Shown here: in pieces, positions 20,330-32,712 of the stretch | How positions within the stretch are numbered: position 1 is the stretch's first letter | How the letters are laid out: each line of letters begins with the position of its first letter | Assembly (NCBI RefSeq): GCF_000276665.1 | Contig: NW_004955425.1 | Span: 27,230,969-27,294,968 of the forward strand | From: Chinchilla lanigera | Lineage: Eukaryota > Chordata > Mammalia > Rodentia > Chinchillidae | Length of the DNA: 64,000 nt | Direction of reading: 5' to 3' | Position numbers and translations under genes: made by a program | Notes under the pieces: model-generated | Databases searched by the model: none | Seen by the model: the letters and a program-made list of their open reading frames with translations, nothing else | Told to the model about the DNA's origin: nothing

Positions 20330-21350
20330 TAATTCCACCTCTCTACGTGATGTCTATACCGATCTTCTGTTTCTTCTTGGGTCACTTTCAATAGTTATGC
20401 CTTTCTAGGAATGTATTATTTTCATTAGGTTATATAATTTCTTACAGTAGAATCAGTCATAGTCTCTCATTTTTATTCCTAAAAGATCGTTAGTGATGAT
20501 CTCTTTATTACTCTTGATTTTATGAATTTCAGATTTTATCTCTTTTCTTGTTTTTTGTTGGTTTCTGGGTAAAGATCTGCCAATTTTGTTAATATTTTCT
20601 AATAATCCACTTTCAGTTTTATTATCTTACTCCATCATTTTTCCTTTTTCTGTTTCACTTACTTCCACTGAAATCTTTATTATTCATTTCCTCTGCTTGC
20701 TTTAGGTTTTGCTTACAATTGTGCTTCATGTTTCTTAAGGGGAAAAGTTAGGTTACTGATTTGAAATCTCCCCTCTTTAATAGTATAATAATTTACACCT
20801 ATGAATTTAGTTGGCTCCCATAAGTTCTGTTAGGTTATGTTATTGTTTATGTTCATCTCAAAGTATTCTCTGATTTTCCTATTTATTTTCTTCTTTTGTC
20901 CCACTGGTTATTTATAAATTTGTTGTTTAATTTTACGTATTTATGAATGTTAAAATTTCTATTTATATTCCATTATAAGTAGAGAGCACACTTGGTATTA
21001 TTTCAATCCTTCTACATTTATTGATATTTATTTTGTGGGTTAACACATGCTGTATCCTGGAGAATATTTCATGTATATGTGAGAAGAATGTGTTTTCTGC
21101 AGTTGTTGGGCTATTTACTCTATAGAGATCTGTTAGGTATAGTTGGCTTGGAGTGTTATTAAATCCTTCTTTTTAAATCACTTCTCAATTACTCTATCCA
21201 ATAATTAAAATGGGATGTTGAAGTGGTCCACTATCCCTATTCAACTGTCTGTTTCTCACTTAAGTCTATGTGTTTTTGCTTTGCGTATCTTATGGCTCAC
21301 TCTTAGGTACGTATATGTTAATTTCTCTTGTTAGATTGGCCCCTAATCAT
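20330..21350 (-). mobile_element. L1 ORF2 5'/RT region (antisense)
   Basis: The complement of the L1 ORF2 endonuclease/RT part: 'gccaattttgttaatattttc', 'aggggaaaagttaggttactgatttg', 'tgtcccactggttatttataaa', 'tatcctggagaatatttcatg', 'agaagaatgtgttttctgcagttgttggg'. With 18,500-19,132 it may be one antisense L1 interrupted by the sense piece. Confidence 0.85.
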
Positions 21351-22011
21351 TTAGAAATATCCTTGGGTTAGGTGAAGTTAAAACACTAGCTAAACCCAGG
21401 GAAGTGTTTCGCTCTGCTCCCATTACCCACGATCTGTGGAGGACGAGCTTCCTCTGGGGAGGGGTTTCCTCTTGGGCCGCCTTTCAGTGTACAGCTCAGG
21501 GAAGATGTGGGGCCAACCTGGCTTCCCTTCACTGGGATGGTACATGAACTATCAGGCTTCATCATCTTACTGTCTTGAGCTTTCCTCCAGCAGCAAGATT
21601 AGGATTTCTGGTCACCCCTTGCTCATGGGGTAAGATGAGGAAAAGAAATTCCTGAAGACATTGAGGAGGACAGAGAAGCTGCAGGTAGATTCCTGAGCTG
21701 TCTGAAGTTCTTTTCACTGCTTTACTTGGCTTATTCTGTCAGAAGTGAAAGCCACTGAGGAAGGAGGGCTGCCCTGTAGGAGTGAGGTATTTGGGGAGCC
21801 TCCTTGTAGCCTTCCAGTTCAGGGAAGCTGCATTCTGGGGCAGGGCAGCCATCCGCAGTTCTTGAATGGGCTGTTGCTGGGGAATGAGAGACTGCAGTCT
21901 GCAGCAAGTTTCAGTAGAGATGGACAGCTGCAAGTATTTTCAGATGAACAGCTGGGGCTTTGGTGGGAGATTCACAGACTGTGTGTGCGCACATGAGCAC
22001 ATGTGTGTGTG

Positions 22012-22050
<39 letters not shown>

Positions 22051-22785
22051 AAAAGAGAGAGAGAGAGAGAATGTGCATTTGGGAGTGGGGGCTATATGAT
22101 AGGAGAGTCAGAGGGAAACCAGCCCCTGAAGAAGCCACTGTTTAAAATAGATCTTCCTGGACCACTGCTAAAAATGGCAAGGTGATGGGGAAAACCAGCT
22201 CCATGATGCTGGGAGATGCACTCTGAGCCTGGCAGTCAGGAATTTTCCTTCTAATAGAGGCTGTGCTTAGTCAAGGATTTTACAGAACAGCATGACATCT
22301 TTAAAGGGCCCTAGATGACAGTCGCTCATTTCTGACAGCTGTCGGAATACATTTTATGCCCCCTGACTTTTTTCGGCTCCCTCTCCTCAGTCAGGTACAT
22401 GGAGCTAACAGAGACCACCATGGAAAGACTGCAGGCTGGGGTGGCTACATGCAGAGGGCAGTGCATTTAGCTATGATGCCAAGGCAAGTAGCTCCAGGCA
22501 GGGTCCTGAAATTCTCCCGTTTGTTTTGTCACCCTCTGCATCGTTGGTCCTTTTCCCAATGTGACCCATCAGCCCCTTCTCTCCCACAAGGGGGCTTCAA
22601 GTACTTTTACCTTTTGTTCAACTTCAGTCCAGCCTAAGGTTGCATTTGCAATGTATCTATGACATGTTTTGTTTATTCCTTATTTCTGACTAGTAAGAAC
22701 CATGAATGTGTGGGCTTTTATAGTTTTAAATTACAAAACTTTTAACCTCTTCTGTATCCATAAGAATACTGATAGCAAACACTGA
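21351..22785. other. Mostly unique sequence
   Basis: No confident gene. 21.4-22.0 kb and 22.3-22.6 kb have open frames of 65-93 codons without recognisable domains. A compound microsatellite lies within it. Confidence 0.4.
21984..22070. repeat. Compound (GT)n-(GA)n microsatellite
   Basis: 'tgtgtgtgcgcacatgagcacatgtgtgtgtgcatgtgtgtgtgtgtg' runs directly into GA repeats up to 'gagagagaatg'. A purine tract next to alternating GT can adopt non-B DNA. The GT part includes a small palindrome around 'tgtgcgcaca'. Confidence 0.93.
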
Positions 22786-23156
22786 ATTGTGTTACAGACT
22801 GAATTATGTTTCCCCAAAATCTTTATGTGGAAGCAGTAAGGCTCACTGGGACTGCATTTGGGGACAAGACCTTTAAAGAGGAAAGGAACGCTAATTAAGG
22901 TCAAAATGATGAGACCTTGATCCACCTAGACTAGAGTCCTTAACAGGAGAGAAAGCAGCACCAGAAGCACACGTGCACACAGAAAGGGACCCACGAGGAC
23001 ACAGCCGGAAATCGATCATCTGTACGCCAAGGAAAGTGGTTCCAGGAGACACCATACCCATCACCAGTCACCTTCAGAATGGTGAGAATCAGTTTCTGTT
23101 ATTTATACCCCCTGATCTGTGGTCTTTTCTATACAGCTCTGGCAGATAAATACTTT
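22786..23156 (+). mobile_element. Ancient LTR (MaLR/ERVL-like)
   Basis: 'ttacagactgaattatgtttccccaaaatc', 'gggactgcatttggggacaagacctttaaag', 'gaacgctaattaagg', 'aggacacagccgg' and a 3' 'gtttctgttatttata...ctgtggtcttttctatacagc' segment follow the order of an ancient mammalian LTR. No coding part. Confidence 0.75.
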
Positions 23157-23159
23157 ACT

Positions 23160-23345
23160 TGTGCTTGATCCTGCTAAGTGCTTCACATTATCATCTCTTT
23201 TAATACCTTAACCAAATCTATGTGATTAATTCACTATTTACAGTGGTAAAAACAGTGAAAACAGTCGTAAAATACCAAGTGCTGGGATTTGAACTCAGGT
23301 CTTCTGGCTGCAAAATGCTGCGCTTACGTTTGGCACTAGACTGTT
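23160..23345 (-). mobile_element. MIR SINE (antisense)
   Basis: Order 'gtgcttcacattatcatctcttttaatacc', a central 'tttacag', then 'gggatttgaactcaggtcttctggctgc', which is the complement of MIR with its tRNA-derived part at the right. Confidence 0.7.
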
Positions 23346-24999
23346 TAAAAGGAAGTGTGCGGCTGCCATTGGCAGGGGCTTGTACAGCAGCAGGTACACT
23401 CCCTGGGAAGTCCTGACTCCACTGCGGACTGATGGGTGGCTGTGGACTGAGTGGTGGGCCCCAGGAAGGAATGTCATGTCCCACTAGCTGGGACCCGTAG
23501 ATATTTCCTTATATGGTAAAAGAAAGAATATCGCCTTATATAGCAAAAGCTGTGAGGCAGATTTTGAGAGGAGGAGCTTACCTTGGTTTATCTGGTTGGC
23601 ACCTAAATGCCATCACAAGTGTCACAAGAAAGAGACAACGGGAAGTAGCACAGATGAAAGAAAAGACAGCCACACAGAGGAGAAGACAATGGAAGACCAT
23701 GACAGGGAGAGGTAGCCACAAGCCAAGGAATGCCAACCACTTGATTTGGGGCTCGTGGCTTCCAAAACCGTGAGGAGACCCATTTCTGGTAGGGAAGCCA
23801 CCTTTGCCACATTTGGTTACTGTAGCCCTGGGCAATGAGCACGTAGGTATGGCCAGTATGGGTGTGGTCCGGGCTGAGTACTTAGCAGCTACAACTGCAG
23901 TCACCCAGCTCTGAAGTCACAGACACTTTAAAAAGTCTGAGGTTTGATCATCACCACAAAGTAGCGAAAGCAAAACTGAGCTCAGCATCAGGAAGTGTCA
24001 GAGCCCTGGAAGGGGCGCCGGCGGTACCAGGGGCAGCCCCGCTGGGTTTCTCTGTTTCGACCCAGAAGGCTCCCAGGAACTGTGATTCACGCAGAACAGA
24101 ACTCTGCACTCTTAGTCATCACCTCCTTCCAAAGCTTGAAGAAACAGTACGAACAGGAGAAAACCAGGACTTTCCAGAACAGCCATGGTCGGCGGTAGGG
24201 TCCTTCCCGGACCGCGGAAGGAACGGAGTTTCGGGAGAAAGGGAAGAGGCCCCGCTGCGGCAGGCAGAGGGTGGAAATGAAACCACCCGGGAGGTCTGAG
24301 GAGGCTTCAACAACATTGGATCGGACAACCGAGGGTGAAGGGGGGCTGGGGAGCCAACGGAGGCACCTGTGAAAATAGCAAATACTTGAGCCAGAGACTG
24401 TACACATCCTGCCCTGGCTCCCGCAGGTTTCCTGCAGAGGCAAGGATCACAGGGCCGGGGTGATGTGTCTCCCACGATGTCAGCGTCCCGAGGGCCTGTC
24501 AGGAATTTGAAAGGGAACCAGCTCAGGAGCTGCAGCGACATCTGAAAAAAGCATATGCGAGGCAGAGGGAGCAATAGTCAGATCATCATTCCCAAAGATA
24601 TGGCTTTAACCTCTGCCCCTCCTGCCTGCCCGGGCTGGGAGACCCGAGGAGCCAGAAACTTCTCCAAGCGGGAGGGGTGGGAGGGACGAGGGTGGGTGGG
24701 GTGGGGGCAGGGTCACTGCCAGGCGCCGGCTCTGTTCCACCACGCAGCTGACAGACACTTGAGAACGTTCCTTCCCAAGCCCGTATCCTGCTGGTTCGGG
24801 GCAAAGTGTGCAGCTTTCCCACCAGGATCAGTGAGGAAATGGCCTGGTTTGGACTCAAACAGACTGATTTGTTTTCCCAACAAGGCCTCAGCTCAGCTCA
24901 GGGAGCCCCAGGATGCCCGCCTTTTCAGGGTGCTGCTACCTCTCCCTCCCTCTCCGAGAACACATCTCTCAGTGTCTGTAAGGCTTCTGCTTCTTGTTT
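23346..24999. other. Unique sequence with GC-rich patches
   Basis: 24.0-24.5 kb and 24.6-24.75 kb are GC-rich with scattered CpG. Several 90-151-codon frames overlap on both strands and none resembles a known protein. The purine-rich part at about 23,630-23,780 looks like decayed LTR sequence. Confidence 0.4.
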
Positions 25000-25380
25000 G
25001 ACATCTCTTATTTACAAAGCAAACAGAATGTTCCTTTTAACACACATCATGCTAAGTTTATTAATGCAGAAAACAATCCCAGGGGGCCGACCCGGGGGAC
25101 CCTTGAAACCTGCCAGCACAAACTCTTCAAACACTCAGCCCGTCAGATCCTCGAGGACAATATTTCACACAATGGAGTAAAAATAATATTTTTCTTTGGG
25201 CCTTTCCAACTGCTTTTGTGGCGAGCAGACAGAAATTATTTTCTTACTCTGCTCCCAGAGCAGAAATCTGGACGAAGCAGCGTTTATTTGTTTAACACAA
25301 TGATTTCATCCTAAATGTCTCGACAGCAAATAGTTGGTGGTTTAATAAAGGGCCTTTGAAAGGAGGCTGGAGCTGGGGAA
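25000..25380. promoter_or_regulatory. Candidate conserved non-coding element
   Basis: Repeat-free block with 'gctaagtttattaatgcag', 'gtaaaaataatatttttc', 'agaaattattttcttac' and 'gcgtttatttgtttaacac' (forkhead-like). This texture resembles developmental enhancers. No coding frame continues through it. Inference only. Confidence 0.33.
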
Positions 25381-28300
25381 ACGTATGGCATGTGGCTGTC
25401 AGGGGCCGCGGCCATGGGCTGCTGAGGCCGTGTGCCCCCTCCGCATTTTGGGGCATTCGGAGAGTCGGGGCATGTGATTGCTCCCCATCACGACAGTTTG
25501 TGCTGCTTCCATCCCTTTATGTGGAAGGGACTGACCCTGTGGTCATGAACGCTAGACCATCCCCCAGGCCAGCCCTGCCAAATGCAGAACCTACAGGCTG
25601 ATACTGAAACCGACATGTGATGAAGAGGCCTTATGTGTTCATCTCTGCTCTCCCCTGATTAAAAGTATGCCCTGTGTCAACCAAAAGTCAGCTCCTGTGC
25701 TGATGCCAGCCTGGATTTCTGCAGCCAGGGCTCTGATCAGGAGGAAGGAGAAGAAACAGGGCCAGCTCAGACCGAAGGGCTCCACCAGTGCATACCCAGC
25801 TTTACTCCGGCCAACCGACACCAATGGCCCCTGGAGTCTTCTGACCTTCAATTCGAAGTCTCAGTAAAAACTCAGAAGGACTGCCTTGCATTTCACTTTC
25901 TTTCTTTGAAATGAAACAAATAGATCCCTGAAGAAAAGAAGCAGGAGAATATGGCAAATGGTGTAACAATTGCTCAGGGCTCTGGTCATCAGACCCTAGC
26001 ACATCATTTAACAGAGAGGAGGGCACCAGAGAGGGGCAGCTGGTGATGTGTCTGAAGGCACACAGGTATTAGAGGCAAAGCTGTGGCTGAAACCATAATC
26101 TTATTTCCAGGGTGGAATGGAAAAGAGCCCAGCCTAGCTTTGCATCTGACAAAAACAAAAAACTGAATTACAGGTCTCATTTTTGGCCATTGTGACTTGG
26201 ATGGAACATCTGATTTGGTTCCTGGTGATTGGTAGTCAGCCTGCAATTTCTAGAGAGTAGTTCAAAAGCATAATGGCGGCATCCAAACAGGCTTATTCAC
26301 TGTCACTGTCATCCATGGTGGCAATGGGACCTCTTTGTTTCTTGCTACTGTGCTGCAGTAGTTATTTGACCAAGTAACTTCAAGAGGGACCAGTGATGGG
26401 GAATTCTGGATGGAGGCTGTACGCCCAAATGTATGGACTTGAGCAGAGAGACAGAACCTCATAAGAATGATAGGTGCATCCTCCTACAGGCCTCCTGGGC
26501 CCATGTCTTTTGTTCAACATGTGTACTGTAGGTCTGCTTCTTTGGATGGTTGGAGAAATTTTAATAATCTGAAAGATAGGATTAATATGCTCAAGTTCAG
26601 TGTGGATTCAGTCTTTAATATAAACAACCACTTTGGGTTATGTTTAACATAAACAACCTGTGGGCAGGCTGAGTCTGGTAACCTTGATATTTTTACTTTT
26701 CCATTAATTTTTCTGACATAGTTGCTTTCATTTCCTGCAGAAGTTTCTCACCTGCTAGCCAACGGCTTGCAGCAAGCGGGTGTCTCTTGTTCTTTCTACC
26801 TCGTTCCATGGGCTTATTGTTGAAGACTAAGATAGACTGGGCACAAGGACAGAAAGGGCGATTAGACTTATGATGGGGACTAAAAAGGAAAAACAAAAAG
26901 GAACTAGATAAGGAAGCTGGAGAACTTTTAAAGTCTCAACATATAATGCCTTACCAAGGTGTCCTGCCCCTTTGTTACAGGGCAATAGAATGCCAGTTAC
27001 ACTCCAGCTGTGCCGCAGCCTCTTACTTCCAACCCATAGGAGCTCCCAGAGTTCCCAGTCATCATCGATGTGGTAGCTTAGAAAATAAGATTTCTTTTGT
27101 ACAGTCTGTCTTTCAACTCACTTTCGCCTCTTTCTACAATTCCACTTTTCCATGAAAATGCATTTGGTGTTGTTTGCGGATTGACTGTGCTTCCTTCAAG
27201 TCACTAGATGCTTCCTCCTTATATCATCTCCAGCTCTGGGACTGTCACTCCTTGAGAGCAGAGAGTACACTATTTTACACATTGCAAGAAATATATTTTT
27301 GCCTCTGCTTCAGAAATGTGAGGAACACTGGCTTCCCCAATGCAAAACTAAAGCAAATAAATAAAGTCACGTTTGCCAGTGTTACCTGTAGATGCAGTAT
27401 AGCGCCATTATTAAAGACCCATCAGTCTGGGTCAGGATAGCTGCTAGAGGAGCTTCCTCCTCATGTCTTCAGTGTCTGTGTTCTCATTTAGCTTGGCTGC
27501 TTAACCTGTCAGAAAGCTAATTGCCAGATCTAGAAGGAAAAGCTCATGCTAGCCAGACTCAGCTTAGCACGCACCCTTTCCAATCAATTGTATCATCATT
27601 ATAGAGAGGCCTGAGTGAGAGTTTAGAATTCATTTCGTGCATGGCCTTCATTTCATGCATTTACAAGATGGAACACATGATCTGGACAACAGAGCCTTGG
27701 GAAATAATCAGAGTTGACTGTGTGGAGGCTGGACACCATTTGCTTTTTGTTCTTTCTGAATAGTGAGATCTCTGCTGATAACATACACATTGACATGCGA
27801 GAGCAATGCTCTCTGACAGCTTACAGGCACTCTCTGGGAATATCTAGTGGATCCTAAAGGCTGTGACAGGACTGTTTGTGAAGGAAAACTGATGCCTGTC
27901 GAGGACAGTTGTTTCAGCTTTGGAGGAGAATATTCGAGATTACATTTGCGTTCTCTCTACCCCTTCTCTGTCCCAAGCTTCACACTCACTGCTCAAGTTC
28001 TCAGTGTACTTTGGCCAAACCAACACCAGTGAAGTATTTCATGGACAGCTCAGTGTGATTTGTTTGTCCTCATCACCCAAGTGTGAGTTTCACCCAAGCA
28101 GTCTCTGGGTGCTTTTTTTTTAAAGGGAGAATTTCCAAAAGGGATGGTTTTATTTTGCAACTCATAGAAGGTAATAGGATCCTTTCTGAAATATTTGTTC
28201 TGGATCCCAGATTGTAACCTGACATGCCTGGTCATCACTTTCATTTTGTAGAGCTTTGTATCTCAGGGCCTTATTAAGTTATCTAGTCAGCCTGTCTGTT

Positions 28301-28849
28301 TCCAGCCTAAGCAGTTCCTTGTGGAGATGAACTGAAGGACTTTTATTTTAACCCAGTCTAGTATGTATCCCTGACATGCATATATATAAATGATGTCATC
28401 AGGTGGGGCTCCTGAGCAGATTGGTCAGCTGTAACACCTGACCTGAAGTAACTCACCTTCCAACTCAAAAGCAGCTAGGCGGCAAAATTCTCCTAAAACC
28501 TCAAAGTGCTACTAAGCATAATAAAGTCTCCTTTACTTATCATCAAATCATTTAAAGCTCAGCGATGGCTTTTAATATTCTTTTTATGACATGTCATATC
28601 CACCACAGGTTAAAAGAGGCCTCCCAAACAAAACAATAACATTGAGTGCAAACTTATACTCAAAGTCTCTCTCTACTAGAAAGGTTAGTTTTGGCACCCA
28701 AACAACAGATTTTATGGGTTCCTATAAAGTCATAACTATTTCTTAGCAGTTGGATTTTCCAGCCCTTGCAATGAAACTCTTAGTTACACTAGATCTTTCA
28801 AGCACAAAATGAAAGATTTTGGCTTCAGAGAACATGAAGTAGACACACT
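25381..28849. other. Mostly unique sequence, no gene recognised
   Basis: Scanned on both strands. Short frames (60-93 codons) only, with no domains or splice-supported exons that I can defend. Parts of 27.1-27.5 kb and 28.1-28.8 kb are AT-rich and repeat-poor. Confidence 0.4.
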
Positions 28850-30885
28850 TTTCCTTTTTCCTGCATCTAAAGCCCCTGGACATTAGATATGAAACTACAG
28901 AAGAAAGCTTTGGAAAACAGAGAAAAGAAGGCAGACCAGCTTAGGATATGAACACCCAAGGTATGACATGGAGGTCAGTTCTCTGGACTTTCTTTGGCCT
29001 CACATATGCTAGACTTAGAGCTGAAGAAGCCAGTAACCAAGGAGTACCAATGGCTACAGAGCCAGAACAGCCCAATAAAAGCCAGCCAAAGGAGCAGGAA
29101 AGTATGAATGAGCACAACAGAAAACTTAGGCAATAGTCACTCTATTCCACCCAACACCACAGAAAAAACCATGGCCTTATCCTGCCGTGTCAAAAAGTGC
29201 CAAGATTCCCACACCCCAGGGCTATAATGGGACACCCCAACCCCCTGCCGTGACAGAGTCAGAAGAGGCTGAATTGGAGGCCAGGACCTTTATTTCTACA
29301 CACTGAAAATGAGCCCTCCTTGCTGTGGGGTCAGTGGACCCCACATAGGGAGCCTAGACATCTGTCCTTGCTCAGCAGTAGCAAAGTCTGCATTTGGGTG
29401 TTATCAGAGGAGGCCAAGCAGAGAGTCAGTACTTTCACAACTGCCTTCTGATGACAGGATCACACTACCTCAATCTCAGGGACCCAGAATTCCCACTCCC
29501 ACCCAGCAGTAACAAGGATACTCTTCCACCTCAGATACCCACAAGGGTCAAGAGGGGAACCTGGACTTCTAAGTCCACTTGTTAGTAACAAGGTGACACT
29601 CCACCTCTTTTTCTGCTGGAGTGGTGCCAGCAAAAAACAATCCACCAAAAACAGAAGGTTTAAATAAGCTCCAGAGTCTTAGAATAGAATACTAAAATGT
29701 TCAATTTTCAACTGGAAATTATTTGTTATACAAGAACCACGAAGATCTCAAACTAAGAGGAGAACAAACACTAACATCAAGGTGACAGAGATGCTAGAAT
29801 TATCTGACAATTTTAAAGTTACCATGATAAAAACTTCAATGAACAGTTAGGAACACACTTGAAATAAGTTAAAATAAAAGAAAATAAAAACACTTGACAA
29901 AGAAATAGAAAGTCTCAACAAAGAAAGAAAAGACCTAAAGAAAAAACAAATGGAAAATTTTAGAACTAAAAGATGCAATAAACAAAATGAAAGGTTCAGG
30001 TGATGCATTCATCAGTAGAATGAGAACTGAAGAGAGAATCAGTGAACCGGGAAATTGAGCAATGGGGGTTGTTTACTCTGAGCAACAGAGAGAAAATAAC
30101 CTGAAAAACTGAACCCAGTCTCAGGGACCTGTGAGACTATAACAAAGGATCTAGCATTCACATCACAGCACCAGCAGGAGAAAAGGAAGAGCAGAGCAAA
30201 AAAGTACTGAAAGAAATAGCAGCTGAAATTCGCCCAAATTTGGCACAAGAAACAAATTTACACATTCAAGAGCTGGGTGAACTTGAAACAGGAAAATCCA
30301 AATAAATCCGTGCCAAGATACAGCATAGTTAAACTTCTGAAAACTAAAGACCAGTAAGAATACTGAGAGCAGCTGGGGGGCTGACAGGGTGACACCTTAC
30401 CTATAGGGGAAAAGTAATTAAGAATGTCAGTGGATTTCTCATCAGAAACCATGATAATCAGATGGAAATGGCATATTATTTTCCCATAAAATTTTCCTGC
30501 TGAGAGGAATAAACTGCCTACCTAAAATCTTATACCTAGCAAAAACATCCTTCAGTAATGACAGGAAAATCAAGATGTGCTCAGAGGAAGGAAAACTAAG
30601 AGAATGTGTCACTAGCAGACCTACTCTAAAAGAATGGCTAAAGGGGGGTTATGTAAAGAAAAAGAAGACAATAAAAAGGGAATCTTGGAATATCAGAGGG
30701 GAAAATGATAAGAAAGTATATGAATAATAAAATGCACTTGCCTTCTTTTGTGAGTTTTTAAGTTATATTTTATAGTTAAGAAAAATTACAACAGTGTCTG
30801 ATGTGGTTTTCAATTATAGAGGAGAAATATTTGAGATAACTACTTTGTAAATGAGGAGGGTAAAGGAACACAAAGGGATGTAAAG

Positions 30886-31236
30886 TGTCTTAGCCTTTCA
30901 TGCTGCTATGACAGAACACCACAGATTGGGCATAATCAACAGAAATTCATTGGCTCATAGTTCTAGAACTGAGAAGTCAAACATCACAGTGCCAGCCTCT
31001 GGGGAGAGCTTTCTTCTGCATCAGGACACTGTGGAAGGACACAGAGAAAAGAACAAGAAAGGATGAGTACATCCCAGCAGTAAAAAATTCACTCCTGTAA
31101 AGACAGTGTCAGTCCACGCTGCGAGGGCTCCCTGATGACCTAAACACCTCAGGAAGGTCCCACCTCTGAGTACTGTCACAATGAGAATTAAATCTCAACT
31201 TGCGTTTTGGAAAGCACAGACATTAAAGCGATAGCA
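30886..31236 (-). mobile_element. Solo LTR (MaLR, MST/THE-like)
   Basis: Plus-strand start 'tgtcttagcctttcatgctgctatgacag' and interior 'tggctcatagttctagaactg' are the complement of the 3' end of a MaLR LTR. It ends '...gcgatagca'. Possible degenerate 5-bp duplication taaag/tggag. Inserted in the L1 ORF1-ORF2 region. Confidence 0.8.
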
Positions 31237-32090
31237 TGGAGTCTCTATACTTCACTTGAGTGGGTAAAATAATGGTACAAATAGACAGTGACTTACCACG
31301 TATGTGAACTTATGCAAAAATACTTATACTGGTGAACTTATACAAAGAAATATACTCATAAACACTATAGGAGAATCAAATGCAATTCCATAAAAAGGGT
31401 AAGTAGCCCACAGGAAGGTTTGAAAAAAAAAGCAAAAACAAACAAATGAACAAAACCCCAGAAAACAAAAATGAAATGGGAGACTAACCTATCCATAATT
31501 ATATTAAATGCAAATGGTCTAAATAAAGCACTTAAAAGGAAGACCATAATAGAATGGATTAAAAATGAACTTGACCTAGCTATGTTTTCTGTCCATAAGA
31601 AATGTGCTTCAAAATAAACCAGGCTCATAAAGTTAGATATTACATGTTTTGATATGAGGAATTTTTTAAAAAGAGAGTTAAAGTAGAAGGAAGACTATTA
31701 CAGACAAAGAAGGGGACCAAGGGAAAAGAAGGGAAGGAGGAGAGAGAGAGTAATCATATGCACACACAAGTATGTCAAAACAGAGCTATTATTCAGTATC
31801 ACTAGTATGTACTAATAAAATCTTAAAATTAAAAAAAGAAATTTGCTTCAAATATGATGATACAGATAGGTTGAAATTAAATGGAATGGAAATTAAAGGA
31901 ATGGAAAACATAGCATGCAAACTAACCAAAGGAAAGCAGATGATACAAAATTTGATAAGACTAAAATATAGGGAGATTCTACAGCAAACAAAATTACCAG
32001 AACAGGATATTATATAATGAAAAAAGTGTCAGTCCATGGAAAAGATAAAGCAATCTCAAATACATATGTATGCAAAAACCAGAATTCTAG

Positions 32091-32217
32091 TGTTCTGGTT
32101 TTTTGTTTGTTTGTTTGCTTTGTTTTGTTTTTTGGTACCGGGAATCAAACTCAGGACCTTGAGCTTGCGAGGCAGGTGCTGTGCTGCTGAGCTATATCCC
32201 TGGCCCCAGAATTCTAG
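32091..32217 (-). mobile_element. ID SINE with perfect target duplication
   Basis: Plus strand: T/G-rich tail, then 'ggtaccgggaatcaaactc', 'aggaccttgagcttgcgagg' and '...gagctatatccctggcccc'. Exact duplication agaattctag at 32,081-32,090 and 32,218-32,227. Young insertion into the old L1. Confidence 0.95.
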
Positions 32218-32651
32218 AATGTGTGACACAAGAACTGTCAGGACAGAAGTGAGAGAAAAGTCCACAATTATAGGTGGACATGTCAGCAGCCCTAACAATT
32301 GGTAGAACATGTATACAAAATTAGCAAGAATGAGCAACATGATCAACCAACAGGCTCTAACTGACATTCATAAAACATTCCACCCAGTGACGGTAGAAGA
32401 CACATTCTTTCATGTGTCCATTGGACATAGGTAAAATAGAGCACACTTAGCCCATAAGAGAAACTTCAACAAATTTATAAGAATTTAAATCACACAAAAT
32501 GTGGTCTCCAATCACAAAGGAACCAAAGTAGAAACCAACAGAAAAATAACGGAAATCCTTCAAATAGTTAGAAGCTAAACAACTAAATAGTTCATTGCTC
32601 CAAGTGAAAGTCTTAATAAAAATTAAGACAATGAACTCAATGAAAATGGAA

Positions 32652-32706
32652 ATACGTGCCAAATTCTGTAGGAACTAGTGAAGTAATGTTAAGAAGAAAT
32701 CTTACA
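32652..32706 (+). repeat. Internal L1 duplication, copy 1
   Basis: About 55 bp, 'gtgccaaattctgtaggaac' onward, repeated in diverged form at 33,593-33,648. Both correspond to the same point of L1 ORF2, so one is extra relative to an intact L1. Confidence 0.7.
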
Positions 32707-32712
32707 GAATTA

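Noticed and set aside
22003..22185. Arg/Glu-repeat open frame
   Set aside because: Translation of a (GT)n-(GA)n microsatellite.
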